From Rhinopomastus cyanomelas (taxonomy: Eukaryota > Chordata > Aves > Bucerotiformes > Rhinopomastidae), in NCBI GenBank assembly GCA_013400115.1, contig VXBP01000234.1:186001-250000 (forward strand): a stretch of 64,000 nt of DNA. The letters are read 5' to 3'. Position numbers and translations under genes: made by a program. Below the pieces are notes generated by a model. That model made no database searches, was not told the DNA's origin, and saw only the letters and a program-made list of their open reading frames with translations. Positions 9,108 through 21,299 of this stretch are shown one piece after another; the first letter of the stretch is position 1; each line of letters opens with the position of its first letter.

Positions 9108-11629
9108 GAATCAGATAGTCACAAAGACTCATGGCAAAGGCAAGTCAAGAAAGCTCAAGTTCACCCTCAGGACCTCTGCACCTCATTTTTCCAGGACCAG
9201 GAGCCACCAAAAGTTTCAGAGCACCAAGCAAAGCTCAACCTACGGGGACAGCCCCACAACAAACAGACCAGAAGTTCTCTCCATGAATCCTCAGGCTGCC
9301 TGTTCCTCGTGTGCCTCCTGCCCGCCACCACCACCCTGTCACTTGGCCAGGCAGAGTAGTGAGATGCTAATTGCTCTGCCTGCTAATCTATTCTAATACA
9401 TGGTAATAGAAGCCGAGTTTCTGCCCTGATAACTCTCCGGCTTATGCTGCAGAACGGCAATCCCACCGCCCGCCCGTTATCTCTGTCCCCAGGTGGGCTC
9501 CTCCTTCTATGGCAGCAATTGAACAAGGCCACCCCCAGAGCCCCACGGGGTGTGGGTTCAAGGGATTTACTCTTCCATCTCCTGCCCTACAAAGCGGGGC
9601 ACTCCATAAACAGCATCCCTCCCCCCTGCTTTGGGGGCTTTCATGCCTTTTCTCCTTGCCTTCATCTCCCCCTCCCCAAGTTTCCAGAGCTGTGGTGTTA
9701 ATCTTGCCTGGGGGGCCCTGGGTTGGTCCACCTTCAGCCCCAGCCCCTGAACAAAGGGTCAGAGGTGGCCCAAGGGCCAAGGCAGCTCAAGCTGGGCTAG
9801 GGTGCAGCCAGGGACAAGTGATTTGTGTGTACACATGTGTGTGCCTCTGCAGGCAGATCCCTGATGAGCATTTTGATGGCTCATTCAAGCCTGAGATGAA
9901 CAGGAGCATTTCACATGCAAATCCCTGGAAACTTGGAGCCTTTGTCCAATGAAGAATTGGAAATTGTTCGAAGGTGCAGGGGGAGGAGAGTGTGGAAATG
10001 AGGGAAGGGGTCTGTGGAAGGTGATGTTGAAACACACTCTTCAGCACTGCAGAAAGGCTCTGCTCCTCCCCTGGCACTCACTGCGTTCAGAGAGACCTCA
10101 AAAGGCCTCAACAAGCTCTGCAGCATCAGCCAACAGCCAGGATTGAACAACTGTGGGGTGGGGACTTGGCTCCAGGTGGGTCCCAGCCTCAGGCTGAAGC
10201 TGAAATGATGACATTTCAGCCTGGGCAGGTCTACGTGCGTGGTCTTTGTTTTCCAGTGAGACCCCTGCCATGAAGCCAGGCTCCCTGGTTTTGTTGATTC
10301 CCACCCAACTCTGCAGACTCCACTGAAGCAGTGACTAGCAGCTATCATGCTGGGAATACACAGGTCCCCAGAAGACACTAATTCCCTGCTATAAGAGCCA
10401 AGTGAAAAAAGCCACCACGTGTGTTTGGCGTGTGGGAGAGAGGGTATCGCCTGCCTTCATCCACTGACCCTTCCTGCGAGGGTCAAAGGCATAAGGAAAG
10501 GACATCTCTGAAGCTGCAGGGTCTCTGCTATGCCAGCTCTTAAATCACAGCCCTCTGACTCCTTTTGTCGCTGAACTAAGCAGGCACGACACATGCCTGC
10601 AAGCTAAAGGCAGGAGGAGCCCCTCGGAGCACACATTCACATGCAGCAGGCAGAACTCGAGCGAGTCCAGAGCACTGAGGTGGTCCACAAGAAAGAAATC
10701 ACAGCAGTTCTGCCTGGAACCATCTTTTGCCATCTGCCCATAAAAGACTGGGCTTCACATGGAGATGGAAAAACCCCTGAAGATTCAGCTGAAGGCTACC
10801 TGAGTTATACAGGCTCCTGTCTCTGAGGAGGCAGTGAAACAACTTTCCCAGCCCTGAATTCACTTACAGCCATCTGAAAGAAAATTAAAAAAGAAGAAAG
10901 GGAGAGCAGGGAACGAGGTGCCTAGATAAGGCAAGTAATTAATGAACGAAATTACTTTTCCCAGAGAGCATCCTATCATGGTGCTTCCTATTCATGCTAA
11001 TAATATTTGTGAGTGTCTTCCCCAGAACCTGGGTAGATAACACCTATGCTCTCCCGTGCTCCTACAAGCTCTCCTCTGCAATGGCTGGTGCAAATAATTT
11101 GTTCAAAGGGGCTGAAGTTCTTTGTTCATGGACTGATACAGACTCCTTGGAACATCAACCCTGAATTCTTTGTGGAGGCTTCTCTTGAATACGCCCAGGG
11201 AAATGTTTTCCCTGGATCCATGGTTCAAATGGCAAATACCTGGGAGGTTCCCAGGACTTTGGAAAGGTGGAATTTGGAGCGCGCTGCTCAGAATCAGCAG
11301 TCACTACGGGCAGTCTGCGATGGAGTGAGTGTGGATCCAGAGTGGGCAGGTAGTGGGAAAGGGTTGGGGATGCTGAAGGAGGTGGGAATCCGAGTGTAGT
11401 TTCCTGGTGTTCTCTCTCATGCACAATCTACCCATATGGAACATCTCCCAATGTACTAATGTGTGATGGACAAGAGTCCAACTCTGCCCTCAAAGAGCCA
11501 GAGCCCTGCTAGACTTGAAGTCCTTCCAGATCAAACCTATAACATTCAATCAAGAAGCTTGGATTCACACCGGCCATCTTATGGGTCGGTGACAGAACTC
11601 TCTGGAAGAGTGACAATATTCACAGAGTA
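9108..11629. other. CR1-free intron block, 2.5 kb
   Basis: No CR1 for 2.5 kb. Two AT-rich stretches have dense homeodomain-type cores: 9365-9415 (gctaattgc ... gctaatctattctaatac) and 10935-11010 (gtaattaatgaacgaaatt ... atgctaataatatttgtg). They could be conserved elements. The open frames of up to 155 codons are not recognisable proteins. Confidence 0.35.
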
Positions 11630-11705
11630 ATAGAATCACAGGATCACTGGTGTTGGAAGGGACCTCAACAGATCGAGTCCAATCCTCCTGCCAAGACCAA
11701 GCAGC
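11630..11705 (-). mobile_element. CR1 LINE tail fragment
   Basis: Short: 'atagaatcacaggatcactg', 'ttggaagggacctcaac', 'gagtccaatcctcctgcc'. The group is uncertain. Confidence 0.75.
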
Positions 11706-12787
11706 AGAAACAGAGCCCGTGGTGCACCTGTGTTCTCAGATGGGTTACAAATTAGAGGGTTGGAGTTAGGGTCAAGTGGATGGTTTCCACATAGGGACAT
11801 GGTGGCACAGAAGGGTCTACGCTATGTGTTCATGGTGTAAGGAAAGCAGAAGTCAGGACATCAGCTGGTGGGACAGGCTGTGTCTCACTCATCCTCACTC
11901 ACTCCTGACCCACTGAGCCAGAACATGATGGCCCTTGGCTCCCCACGTGGACAGCTGCCAAGCTCAGGTTGCCTCTCCTCCTGCTGGTGTGGATGTCTTG
12001 GCATTGCAGGAGGCTTAGGCCAGCGTTTATCTCATCCTGCAGATGTGTCCTGCAGAGCATGGGTAGGTTGGCAGAGCCAGGAGACAAAGGGTGCTTGGTG
12101 AGGCCTCTGACCCACCCCTCTTCCCCTGCCGTAGCCATCCCTGCAGCCCGTGGTGTTGAATCTGGTGCAGCACATGAGGTGAAGGTGTTATTATTCAAGC
12201 CACTGGTTCCAATGAGATTATCCAGTCTAATGGAGCAGCTTGTGTGGACCTCCTCTAAGCCTGAATTTCCACTGTCAGAGAATCCCCGGTCAAGTGGAAA
12301 ATTAGAAGGAGAAGGGAAGAGGTGATTGTGGAGGGGAGAAGGGAAGAGATGATTAAGTTCTCTAGAAATTAATTCACAACTAAAGAAATGGAAATAACAA
12401 CTCCCCAAGCCCACGGACAATCCCCAGCAAACACATTTCAATTTGGAAGCCAGCTTTGCTGCCGTTGCATCGGTTGCTTACTGGCTCATGCTGCTTCACT
12501 GATTTAATTTTCCACCCAAGGTGTTGACTTTGTCCTCGGATTGCGGCTCCTGCTTTCTCCCTGCCAAGGTAGGAGCAGTTCAGAGCCCCTTCGCTACCCC
12601 TGGTCACTCAACCTGCATTACCTGGTGGAGAGCATTGGCAGGAAGTGAGGCTAGAGCTGGAAGAACACACTACAGAAGAGACAGGAGGAAAGAAAATGCA
12701 GGGAGAAGGAAGGAAATGAAGCAACTACCTCACTTTTTAGTCCTCTTCAGGTGGTTGGTTTTGTCGCCCAAGAATGGATCCCAGCAC
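11706..12787. other. Unique intron block
   Basis: No gene recognised. A short imperfect direct repeat 'gagaagggaagag.tgatt' occurs twice at about 12310-12355. The 180-codon minus-strand frame at 11899-12441 has no family resemblance. Confidence 0.3.
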
Positions 12788-12831
12788 TCACAGAGTCTTA
12801 GAACCACTTGGGTAGGAAAAGGTCTTTAAGA
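12788..12831 (-). mobile_element. CR1 LINE tail fragment, group A, cut by the next CR1
   Basis: Reads 'cacagagtcttagaaccac', then 'ggtaggaaaaggtctttaag'. The rest of a group A copy is missing, and a group B tail follows directly. Confidence 0.7.
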
Positions 12832-12992
12832 TCACAGAGTTACAGAACACTGGGGATTGGAAGGCACCTCAAAAGATCATCTAGTCCAATCCCCCTACCA
12901 CAGCAGGATCACCTCGATCAAGTCACACAAGAACATGTCCAGGTGGGTTTTAAACATCTCCAGAGAAGCAGACTCCACAGCCTCCCTGGGCA
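12832..12992 (-). mobile_element. CR1 LINE 3' end, group B
   Basis: Begins 'cacagagttacagaacactg', continues 'ccacagcaggatcacctcg', and is truncated at 'cctccctgggcac'. Confidence 0.92.
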
Positions 12993-14020
12993 CAAAGTCC
13001 AAACACTAATTTGCTCTACCAAGATCACTGTTAAAACTTCAGCTTTCAAACCTGTGTTTAGAAGCTTCACAGAGCTCACAGAACACGGAGTTCACAGCCT
13101 GTTTCAGAGCAAAATGTGCGTGTCCCAGGCACACTGTGACCCCACACACTGCCCAAGGCCAAGGCAGGAGTTGGCCAAAGCCTCTAGACTGATCAAGCTG
13201 TCCCAGGCAGTTTGCTGGGTGAAGCAGCTTCCAAATACAGCAAGATATTCAATGCAGAGCCAGCAGGGCTCACCTCTGTGCTGTATTTAACAGCAGGGTC
13301 ACACAAGGTAGCTCTGACAGACATCCCAGAACAGGCTCACCAGTGGTGTCCTACAGCCATGCCCCTCAGCCTCCAAAAAGTAAGACCTGCTGCCCAACAG
13401 CGGTCTGGACCTTGGAAATGGCAAAATAAGGATGCAGATGCCAGGACTGTGGGTTCAGCTGGGTACCAGTTAATGCACAGAGGCTGGGGCAACTCCAGCA
13501 GCCAGGAGATCCTGAGCACAGACTCGTGCTTAGCAGGGTTTGCACACACAGAGCTGCCCCACCCTGGCCTTGCGATGGGGTTGAGAGAGTTAACAACTGT
13601 TTACCTGATTCCCCAGGGCAGCTCAGTGAAATGTTACTGCTTCCCAGAGGCATGAGATATAATTTTGCCTTAAAGGTTAATAGCATTCTACTCGCCGAGG
13701 GAAAGAAATGAGGGCTTGAAAAGCTTTTTCATTCGGACTTCAGGCTGCTGCACCTCACACGGAACCCGGGGCTCTGATCAGCCACAGCCTGATCTCCCTC
13801 TCCTCCAGCCTGAGCAGCCAGCCCTAACAAGAAGAATCTCTTCCTAGGGGTTTAGAAGGTTTCGCCGCTGAATTTAAATGAAAGGCTCCACGCGTGGCCT
13901 TGGGCAAGAGTGAGCCCCTTACTCATGAAATGAGAGTGATATTTCCCCGCGCTTCATGGGGATTTATCGTCCTTACCGGCACTAAATGCACCAAAACAGA
14001 GGGAAAAATGCCCAATCCTT
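12993..14020. other. Unique intron block
   Basis: No repeat recognised. A compact stretch near 13655-13735 (gatataattttgccttaaagg) is AT-rich and possibly conserved. The open frames show no known protein. Confidence 0.3.
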
Positions 14021-14299
14021 ACAATCACGAAATCACTAAGGTTGGAAGAGATCTACGAGATCTTCCAGTACAACCATCAGCCCAACCCCACCCTGCCCAC
14101 TCAACCCTGTCTCCCAGGGCCACATCTACTCATTTTTTGAACCCTCCAGGGACAGTGATTCCACCCCCTCCCTGGCCAGCCTGTTCCAACTCCTGACCAC
14201 TCTGGCAAGGAAGAAATGTTTCCTGATGTCCAACCTAACCCCACCCTGGCACAACTTGAGGCCCTCTCCTCTTGTTCTATTGCTAGTAACTTGGGAAAG
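14021..14299 (-). mobile_element. CR1 LINE 3' end, group A2
   Basis: Starts 'acaatcacgaaatcactaag', has 'caaccccaccctgcccac', and is truncated at 'ttgctagtaacttggg'. Confidence 0.94.
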
Positions 14300-14675
14300 T
14301 GGCCGGGCGAAAGCTGAGAGTCCTCAGCAACCAAAAGCTGCCCACGAAGACCTGCCCTGAGCAAGCCCTCTGCTCACTGAGACACTGACCCTCTCCAAGC
14401 ACAACTTCAACAGCATGAGGGGTAAGATACATCCCTGCTGCAGAGCAGATAATGGACCCACAGCTGCCAGGCTGTTGGTGACTGGGAAAATGCTTCAATG
14501 AGGACTGTGACCGTTAAGAATTTTCTCAAGAAAAGGATGCTGGTGATGCAGGATGCTCCTAGTTTATGTATAGATGTGCCAGGTACTATGATCCACTTGA
14601 TTTCTGCAATCACACTGGCTCTAGATCATTGCTGATCAGGTAGACACTGTCTAGGTCTTTCTGGGGCATGAGTGG
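14300..14675. other. Unique intron block
   Basis: Non-repetitive; no supportable feature. Confidence 0.3.
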
Positions 14676-15181
14676 CACAGAATCACAGAATGGTTAAGGT
14701 TTAAAGGAATCCCAGAGATCATCTAGTTCCAACCCCCTGCCATGGGCAGCGACACCTCTCACTAGACCAGGTTGCCCACAGCCCAACCAACCTGGCATTC
14801 AACACTTTCAGGGATGACGGAGCAGCCACAACCTCCCTGAGCAACCTGCTCCAGTGCCTCAGCACCCTGACAGGGAGGAATTTCTTCCTCAGCTCCAATC
14901 TAAACCTCCCCTCTTATAGCTTGAAAACATCCCCCCTTGTCCTGTCACTAGAGTCCCTTGTAAAAAGGGCGCTCCAGCCCTTCTGAGTACCCTTGTGGCC
15001 TTCTCTGGACTCGCTCCAACAGCTCCACATTCTTGTATTGGGAACTCCAGAACTGGACACAGGACTCTGGGTGAAGTCTCACCAGAGCAGAATAGAGGGG
15101 CAGAATCATCTCATTTGACCTGCCAGTGACATGTCCTTTGGTGCAGCCCAGGACACAGCTGAGCCACCCAGGCTGCATCAC
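14676..15181 (-). mobile_element. CR1 LINE 3' part, group E
   Basis: Starts 'cacagaatcacagaatgg' with the 'gccatgggcagcgacacc' variant. It passes the ORF2 C-terminus (ggccttctctggactcgctc) and fades near 'gcagcccaggacacagctg'. Confidence 0.92.
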
Positions 15182-16233
15182 GCATTGTCTCACACTGCTA
15201 TCTGTGAAGCCAGCTTTAGGACAGGTTCTTCTGGTCCCTGGCTGAATCAGATTGTCCTTGCTCTCATCCACATCTCCCAGGCTGCCTCTGTGTGTGAACT
15301 GGGCCAGCACTGGAATGCTGAGGGATGAAGACAGGCTCTTAGCGGCTTTCTCCCCAGACTTTCTTCCAAGCACAGACTGCTAGGTCAGCTGTTGGGACAT
15401 CAGGCTGACCTGAACAGATTCAAGACTGGGTTTAAATGCCAGCGACCAGACCATTATCACAGCAGACCAGGTTGGAAGGGACCCCAAGGATCATCGAGTG
15501 AGGCTGCAGCACACACAAGACTCAGATGACTTCTGCTTCAGTCTCGCTCCTGGTCTGTGGTGCACAATGGCTCAGTACCAGCCACAAAACAGGCTGCTGG
15601 TTGCCACCCTATTTGCTTCAGTGCCTATTCTGCCTTTTTGCCTATTGCTGTGGGCTAACAGAAAATACAAGGCTCTTCTCCAAGTTCAATGCCTGACAGA
15701 CTGATGCAGGACACAATGCCAGCCCAGCGTCTCCTGAGCCTTCCAACAGATCCATCACCTCCCTCCAGCGGCTCTGGAGAGGATGTGAGCCACAAAAGGC
15801 AGCCGAAAGCTAATCCATTTGCTATATGCAACAGCCAATAATATGCAGGACATTTCCTATTAACCACCACACATCCAGACAATTACTCTGATTGATTCCA
15901 ATCAGGTTTTACACTGTGCTTTATCCATCAGCACAAAGCTTCGCTGCCTGCTAATATAACGGGACAAACCACTCTTAATGGAGGCTGCCAAACAGCAGAG
16001 CATCAGTATTAGCAGGCACTGGAATTGATGAAGTGAATGCGGCGTGAGGGTGGCTGGGGTTTGCAATCTCTGCATGGAAAACACAATGAAAAGGAATCTG
16101 TTGGAGCTTCCACACGACGACAAGCTCCCCAGTAACGCCCTCCGTGTGCTGAATACATTCTAGATCTGATGGAAAGCGCTGGTGAGGTGATGCCCTGAGA
16201 CAGACGCCTTCTACAGCCAGGGTTACTAGGCAC
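15182..16233. other. Unique intron block with one short CR1 scrap
   Basis: Apart from the fragment at 15453-15500 it is non-repetitive. The stretch 15795-15960 is AT-rich and even (gctaatccatttgctatatg ... caatcaggttttacac), with CCAAT and TAAT words, and is a candidate conserved element. Confidence 0.3.
15453..15500 (-). mobile_element. CR1 LINE tail scrap
   Basis: Only 'caggttggaagggacccc' and 'aaggatcatcgagtg' remain after a worn tail (attatcacag). Confidence 0.6.
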
Positions 16234-16483
16234 GCATAGAACCATGGAAGAGACCTGCAAGATCATCCAGCCCAACTGTCAACCCAACCCCGCCCTGCCC
16301 ACTACACCCTGCTCCCTAGGGACACATCTACTTGGTTTTTGAACACCTCCAGGGATGATAACTCAAGCACAAGAGGCCATTTCCCATCTCTACCACCTCC
16401 TTTCAGGTAGTTGTACAGAGCAATAGTCTCCTCTCAGCCTCCTTTTCTTCAGACTAAACAACCCCAGTTCCCCCAACCTCATA
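16234..16483 (-). mobile_element. CR1 LINE 3' part, group A2, internally deleted
   Basis: Starts 'gcatagaaccatggaagag'. A deletion near 16365-16385 joins 'gggatgataactcaagcac' to 'aagaggccatttccc', and it ends at 'aaacaaccccagttccccc'. Confidence 0.9.
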
Positions 16484-16492
16484 TTACTAATG

Positions 16493-16546
16493 AGATAGAT
16501 GGATACACAGATAGATAGATAGATAGATAAATAGACAGATAGACAT
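16493..16546. repeat. (GATA)n microsatellite
   Basis: An interrupted GATA/GACA array, with five perfect GATA units in the middle. It lies in the 87-bp gap between two CR1 copies. Confidence 0.93.
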
Positions 16547-16570
16547 CTACTTTGGCCATAATGACAATGC

Positions 16571-17166
16571 ACTGAGAGAGTTGGGGGTGTTCAGCTGGAG
16601 AAGAAAAGCTCCAGAGAGAATTTGGGGCAGCCTTTCAGTGCTTAGAGGGGGCTGTCAGAAAGATGAGGACAGACTTTTTAGCAGGGGTAAGGGGTGACGG
16701 TTTTAAACTAAAAGAGGGGAGATACAGACTAGAGCTAAAGAAGAAATTCTTATACTGAGAGCAGTGAGACCTTGGCCCAGGTTACTTAGAGAGGTGGAAG
16801 AAGACCCATCCCTGGAACCATCCCAAGTCAGACTAGACCTTGGGGCTCTGAGCAACCTGCTCCAGTTTGTAGAATTGCAAAATTACTGAGTCTGGAAAAG
16901 ACCTCTGAGATCACCAAGTCCAGCCTAGGATCTGACACCACAACATCGACTAGACCATGGAACTAAGTGCCACATCCAGTCTGTCCTTAAACACCTCCAG
17001 GGATGGGGACTCCACCACTTCCCTGGACGCTCCATTCCAACGTCTGATCACCCTTTCTGTGAGGAAGCACTTCCTAAAGCTGAAGGTATCTCTACTCACT
17101 GCAAAGGGTTGGACTAGATGACCCTTAAAGGTCCCTTTCAAACCAAATCAGGCTATGATTCTGTAA
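16571..17166 (+). mobile_element. CR1 LINE 3' part, group F, interrupted by a younger CR1
   Basis: Left part 16571-16867 runs to 'gagcaacctgctccagt'. The expected continuation 'gaaggtatctctactcactg' resumes at 17082 and ends 'ggctatgattctgtaac' at 17166. The 214 bp between is an opposite-strand CR1. Confidence 0.9.
16868..17081 (-). mobile_element. CR1 LINE 3' end, group A3, nested in a group F CR1
   Basis: Starts with a worn tail 'gtagaattgcaaaattac', has 'aagtgccacatccagtctg', and is truncated at 'gcacttcctaaagc'. There is no clear target-site duplication beyond 1-2 bases, as usual for CR1. Confidence 0.88.
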
Positions 17167-17289
17167 CTCAAAAATTATGTCACAACCTGCTGCTAAGGCT
17201 TTGTTCAGACTCATGGGCAAACAGCTGGTATCTGGGGAGCTGTTCTTGCTCAGGCAAGAAAAGATGCATTGACGGTCGGTTGAGGTAGG

Positions 17290-17758
17290 TGATCCTCCCC
17301 CTCTACTCTGCACTGGTGAGATCCCACCTTCCCACCTGAAGTACTGTGTCCAGTTCTGGAGTCCATCAGAAGGACACAGAGCTCCTGGAAGGTGTCCAGG
17401 TTGTTCAGCCTGGAGAAGAGGAGGCTCAGGTGACCTTCTAGAAGCTTTCTAATCTCTGAAGGGGCTACAAGAAAGTTGGGGGAGGGCTTTTTACACAGGT
17501 GTGCAGAGAGAGGACAAGAGGAAAGGGTTCCAGACTTGAAGAGAGGAGACTGAGGTTGGACATTAGGAACAAATTGTTTCCTGTGAGGGTGCTGAGATGC
17601 TGGAACAGGCTGCCCCATCCTTGGCAGCGTTGGAGGCCAGGTTGGATGGGGGCCTGAGTAACCTGCTCTAGTGAAGGTGTCCCTGCCTGTGCAGGGGGGT
17701 AGGAACTGGGTAATTTTTAAGGTCCCTTCCAACACTGGCCATTCTGTCAGTCTTTGAC
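17290..17758 (+). mobile_element. CR1 LINE 3' part, group D
   Basis: From 'gatcctccccctctactctg' (a CR1 ORF2 segment) through 'tgtccctgcctgtgcagg' to 'ggccattctgtcagtctttg'. Confidence 0.93.
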
Positions 17759-18669
17759 TCCATGCCATGGTGTCAGCCCATTACTCACTAGCACTACATC
17801 TTCTTGTGTTTGCAGTCCACCAGAACTACAAATTACCAGCACTACTGTAAATTACACCTTGATCTCCTTGTGATAACCTTTAGAAATCATCTTCCCCCAA
17901 CATCAACTTCCTGATTACTTTTTTCTCCCCAGTCTCGATCAGTTTTCCCCACTTTTCTCTTTCTTTCCCAGTAGGAAACCCCCCACACACTTCCAAAGGG
18001 CTATCAACAGGAAACATGAAAACTACCTCTGAGCAAAGCCTTGGGTTATTCTATCAGATGTCAAGGAGTGAAAGGAATGGCAAAGAGCCCGGAGCACTGA
18101 TCGCAGAAACTGGTTCAGCTTATTAATCTGGACACCTGGCACTGGCTGTCTTAGGCAGAAAGATCCATTATATGGATTCCAAATAATTAGAGGAAGGTCA
18201 CGGGCAGGTACAGACCTTCTGCCTTCTCTTGAAGCAACCAGCTCAGGCACTGCGGGGGGGATGCTGACCTCAGATGTATGTGGAAGCCTCATTTCTAGTC
18301 AACCATCCAATATCTAATTAAAGTACGTGATCTCTTGGTGTTGCTCTAGAGAAGCATCAGTTGGACCAGTGCTTTGTGAGAAAGCAAAGCCCAGTTCCCA
18401 CGCAGCAGTACCCTACTCCCTGCTCTGTAAAGTCCCTGACATACGAGTTTTATTTCCCGTGTTTCTGTAATAAGTTTGAATTGTTCTCTCCAGTTTCACA
18501 GGTGCACTGATGTTTCAAGGAAAGAACCAGGGACTTCTGCCCATGGGCAGAAGGAGGAAAGGGATGAACTCAGATGCCGCAGCCTGACACAGGCAGCCCT
18601 CGTTCCTTTCCTAGGTACAAGGAATCACACCCCAGAGACAGGATGCAAAATTCATGTAGAAATGAGTAT
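17759..18669. other. Unique intron block
   Basis: Non-repetitive. Pyrimidine-rich around 17880-17990. I see no splice-flanked frame. Confidence 0.3.
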
Positions 18670-18770
18670 CAGAGAATCACAGCACATTAGGGATTGGAAG
18701 GGACCTCGAGAGATCACCTATCCCAATCCCCCTTCCAGAGCAGGATCACCTAGACCAAGCTGCACAGGAC
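18670..18770 (-). mobile_element. CR1 LINE tail, group B
   Basis: 'cagagaatcacagcacattag', 'ggattggaagggacctcg', 'gagcaggatcacctagacc'; truncated after about 100 bp. Confidence 0.9.
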
Positions 18771-19657
18771 TCTGGATGAGTGGTGGGGCCAGTTTGCAAT
18801 GACTCTCAGATGGACCTGGGAGGAAGGAGTGGAGAAAGCACCAGAGTTTCAAAATCTTAACTTCTCAAAACTTAACTCCTTGAGAAACATGCTCCATCTA
18901 GGGAGCTTTTCTTGTATCACAGGGCGAAAGTCTGTGCTACCAGTTACTGGGTGATGCCCACGGTCAGTGACTGTTTCTATCCTACTATAAGGTTAGGGGT
19001 TTTTTTTTTACCTCCAGCTTGCCTCCATCCCTTCAGACACAGCTCAGTCTCAGTTTGTGTTTACCTTATAGATTTCTTCCCCTACTTTCACACTCAGATC
19101 ATTAGCAATTATCACATGAAAAGAAAGGGGATCCTCAGTACCGAGAAGTCAATGTCTGGAGGTACCTATGTAAGAGGAGACAGCAGCAGCAGCAAGTCAG
19201 ATCCCTCTCTGACACGACAAGCTTAAATTAAAATGACTTAGGAGTTATTTTAACAAATAACTCTTTTATTCCCAGTCTGACCAGAACAGACGTCCACCAG
19301 CTCAACCAATCTATCCAATCCAGAGCTGACTGCAGGCATGGCTCTCACAAGACGAGATGCATTAACATCCACATTCAGGTGTTTCTCAAGTCTAGGAGGA
19401 AATCAGTCCCAGATCCAGAAGGATCCATTCAGTAATTCCCTGAAGAGTGGGCATAGCTCAGGGATTGCTCCACCCTGGTGTCTCTCACGACCTTGTCACA
19501 ATGACTGGCAGACTGGATTTTAGACCAGCTGGTGACCGTGACATTGACACACCTCATGCTGGAACCGTTTAGATGAGCAGATAAAGTGGTCATTCAAAAT
19601 CCATCCTTAAAGCATCACCTCTCCAGAGAAAATCCATAAATCCACCACATGTCCTAG
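18771..19657. other. Unique intron block
   Basis: No repeat recognised. There is a T run at about 19001-19009, and an AT-rich patch at 19225-19270 (taaattaaaatgacttagg). Confidence 0.3.
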
Positions 19658-19900
19658 TATCATAGAATCAGTCAGGTTGGAAGAGACCTGGAAGACCACC
19701 CAGTGCAATCATCAACCCAACCCCACCCTGCCCACTAAACCCTGTGCACTGGGATCACGTCTACTTGCATTTTGAACATCTCCATGGACAGTGGTTCCAC
19801 CCCCTCCCTGGGCAGCCTGTTCCAACCCCTGACCACTCTGTCAGGGAAGAAATTTGCCCTAATGTCTAATCTAAACCTCCCCGGCACAACTTGAGGCCAT
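19658..19900 (-). mobile_element. CR1 LINE 3' end, group A2
   Basis: 'tatcatagaatcagtcagg', 'caaccccaccctgcccac', then ORF2 to 'gcacaacttgaggccat'. Confidence 0.95.
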
Positions 19901-20640
19901 ACATGTCCTCCCTGTATGCCCGGAGGAAGCAGAACATCAGAGTAACTATTTTTCATTATGTAGAACCTGAGATCTACAGAAGCAACGTCATGGCTCAGTG
20001 GAAGAGTTTTAGACAGAAACCAGAAACCTTGATGCCTGGTCCCCAGGGGAGAATAAAAAGAGGAGAAAAAAGGGGAGGAAGCTTCAGAAAAGACTCACCA
20101 TGACACCACTGATACAAACTTCATCAACTGCAATTACAGGCACGAAAACAAAGGGCGAGACAGCAAAAAACTGACTCAGGATGAGCTGAGCACACATTTT
20201 AATGGGTGTTTGGACTCCCCGCTGCTGCTGCTGAAAGGCTTCTGCAAGGATCTTGGCTCTCCCCTTCACGCGGCGACTGAGCTGATCAGACTCAATTCAG
20301 CCCGGCACTGGTCTGCTGCCCAACAAAAGCCGCAGCTGGTAAGAGGGAGATGAAGTTCCTGAGCAGGGCCACAGGGTGACAAAACGGAAGAGAAGCCCCC
20401 GCTGGAGGGAGCACAGGGCAACTGCCAGATATTGTCTTGCTTCTTGCCAAAGAGCCAAACCAGCCAAGCATGCCAACATCAGAGCCAAAGGCATGCTGGG
20501 CACGGGGAAAAGCACTTGAGCAACCACATCGGGCTTCCAGACACATCCTGCCTGGGTGGGTATCACAAAGGTCATCATCACACGTCAGATAAACTCAGTC
20601 TTGTGCCAGGAAGGCTACAGATCAGGGGGCTGCTATTTAA
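19901..20640. other. Unique intron block
   Basis: No repeat or exon recognised. Purine-rich at about 20045-20085 (ggagaataaaaagaggag). Confidence 0.3.
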
Positions 20641-21299
20641 GAAACCTGGGAGTGTTGACTGACAGCAGCTGAACGCGAGCCAGCAGTGTGCCCTGGTGGC
20701 CAAGAAGGCCAACAGAATCCTGGCCTGCATCAGAAACAGAGTGGCCAGCAGGACTAAAGATGATCGTTTGCTTGTGCTCAGCACTACTGAGGCCTCATCT
20801 CAAATACTGGGATCAGTCTGGAGCATCTCAATACAAGAACATTGAGACACTGGAAAGGGTCCAGAGAAGGGCAGCAGAGCTGGTGAAGGGCCTGGAGGGC
20901 AGGTCTTACAAGAAGCAGCTGAGGGAAGGGGGCTGTTTAGTCTGGAGAAAAGCAGGTTGAGGGGAGATGTTCTTGTTCTTCACAGCTCCCTGAAAGGAGG
21001 TTATGGAGAGGTGGGGGTTGTTCACTTCTCCCAAGTCACCAGCGATAGGACAAGAGGAAACAGTCTCAAGTTGTGCCAAAGGAGGGTTAGGTTGGACATC
21101 AGGAAAAACTTTCTTCCTTGACAGAGTGGTCAGGGGTTGGAACAGGCTGCCCAGGGAAGGGGTGGAGTTGCTGTTCTTGGAGGTGTTAAAAAACCCTGTA
21201 GAGGTGTCCCTATGGAACAGGGGGTAGTGGGCAGGGTGGTGTTGTGTTGATGGTAGGACAGAATGATCTTGGAGGTCTCTTCTAACCTTAATGGTCCTA
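20641..21299 (+). mobile_element. CR1 LINE 3' part, group A2, about 660 bp
   Basis: Starts 'gaaacctgggagtgttgac' and runs through 'gccaagaaggccaacag' and the ORF2 C-terminus to 'ccttaatggtcctac'. About 40 bp beyond it is an isolated 'tctatgattctatc' that could be a displaced piece of tail. Confidence 0.95.

Noticed and set aside
11899..12441. 180-codon minus-strand frame
   Set aside because: Low-complexity serine/leucine-rich text with no family resemblance and no exon borders.
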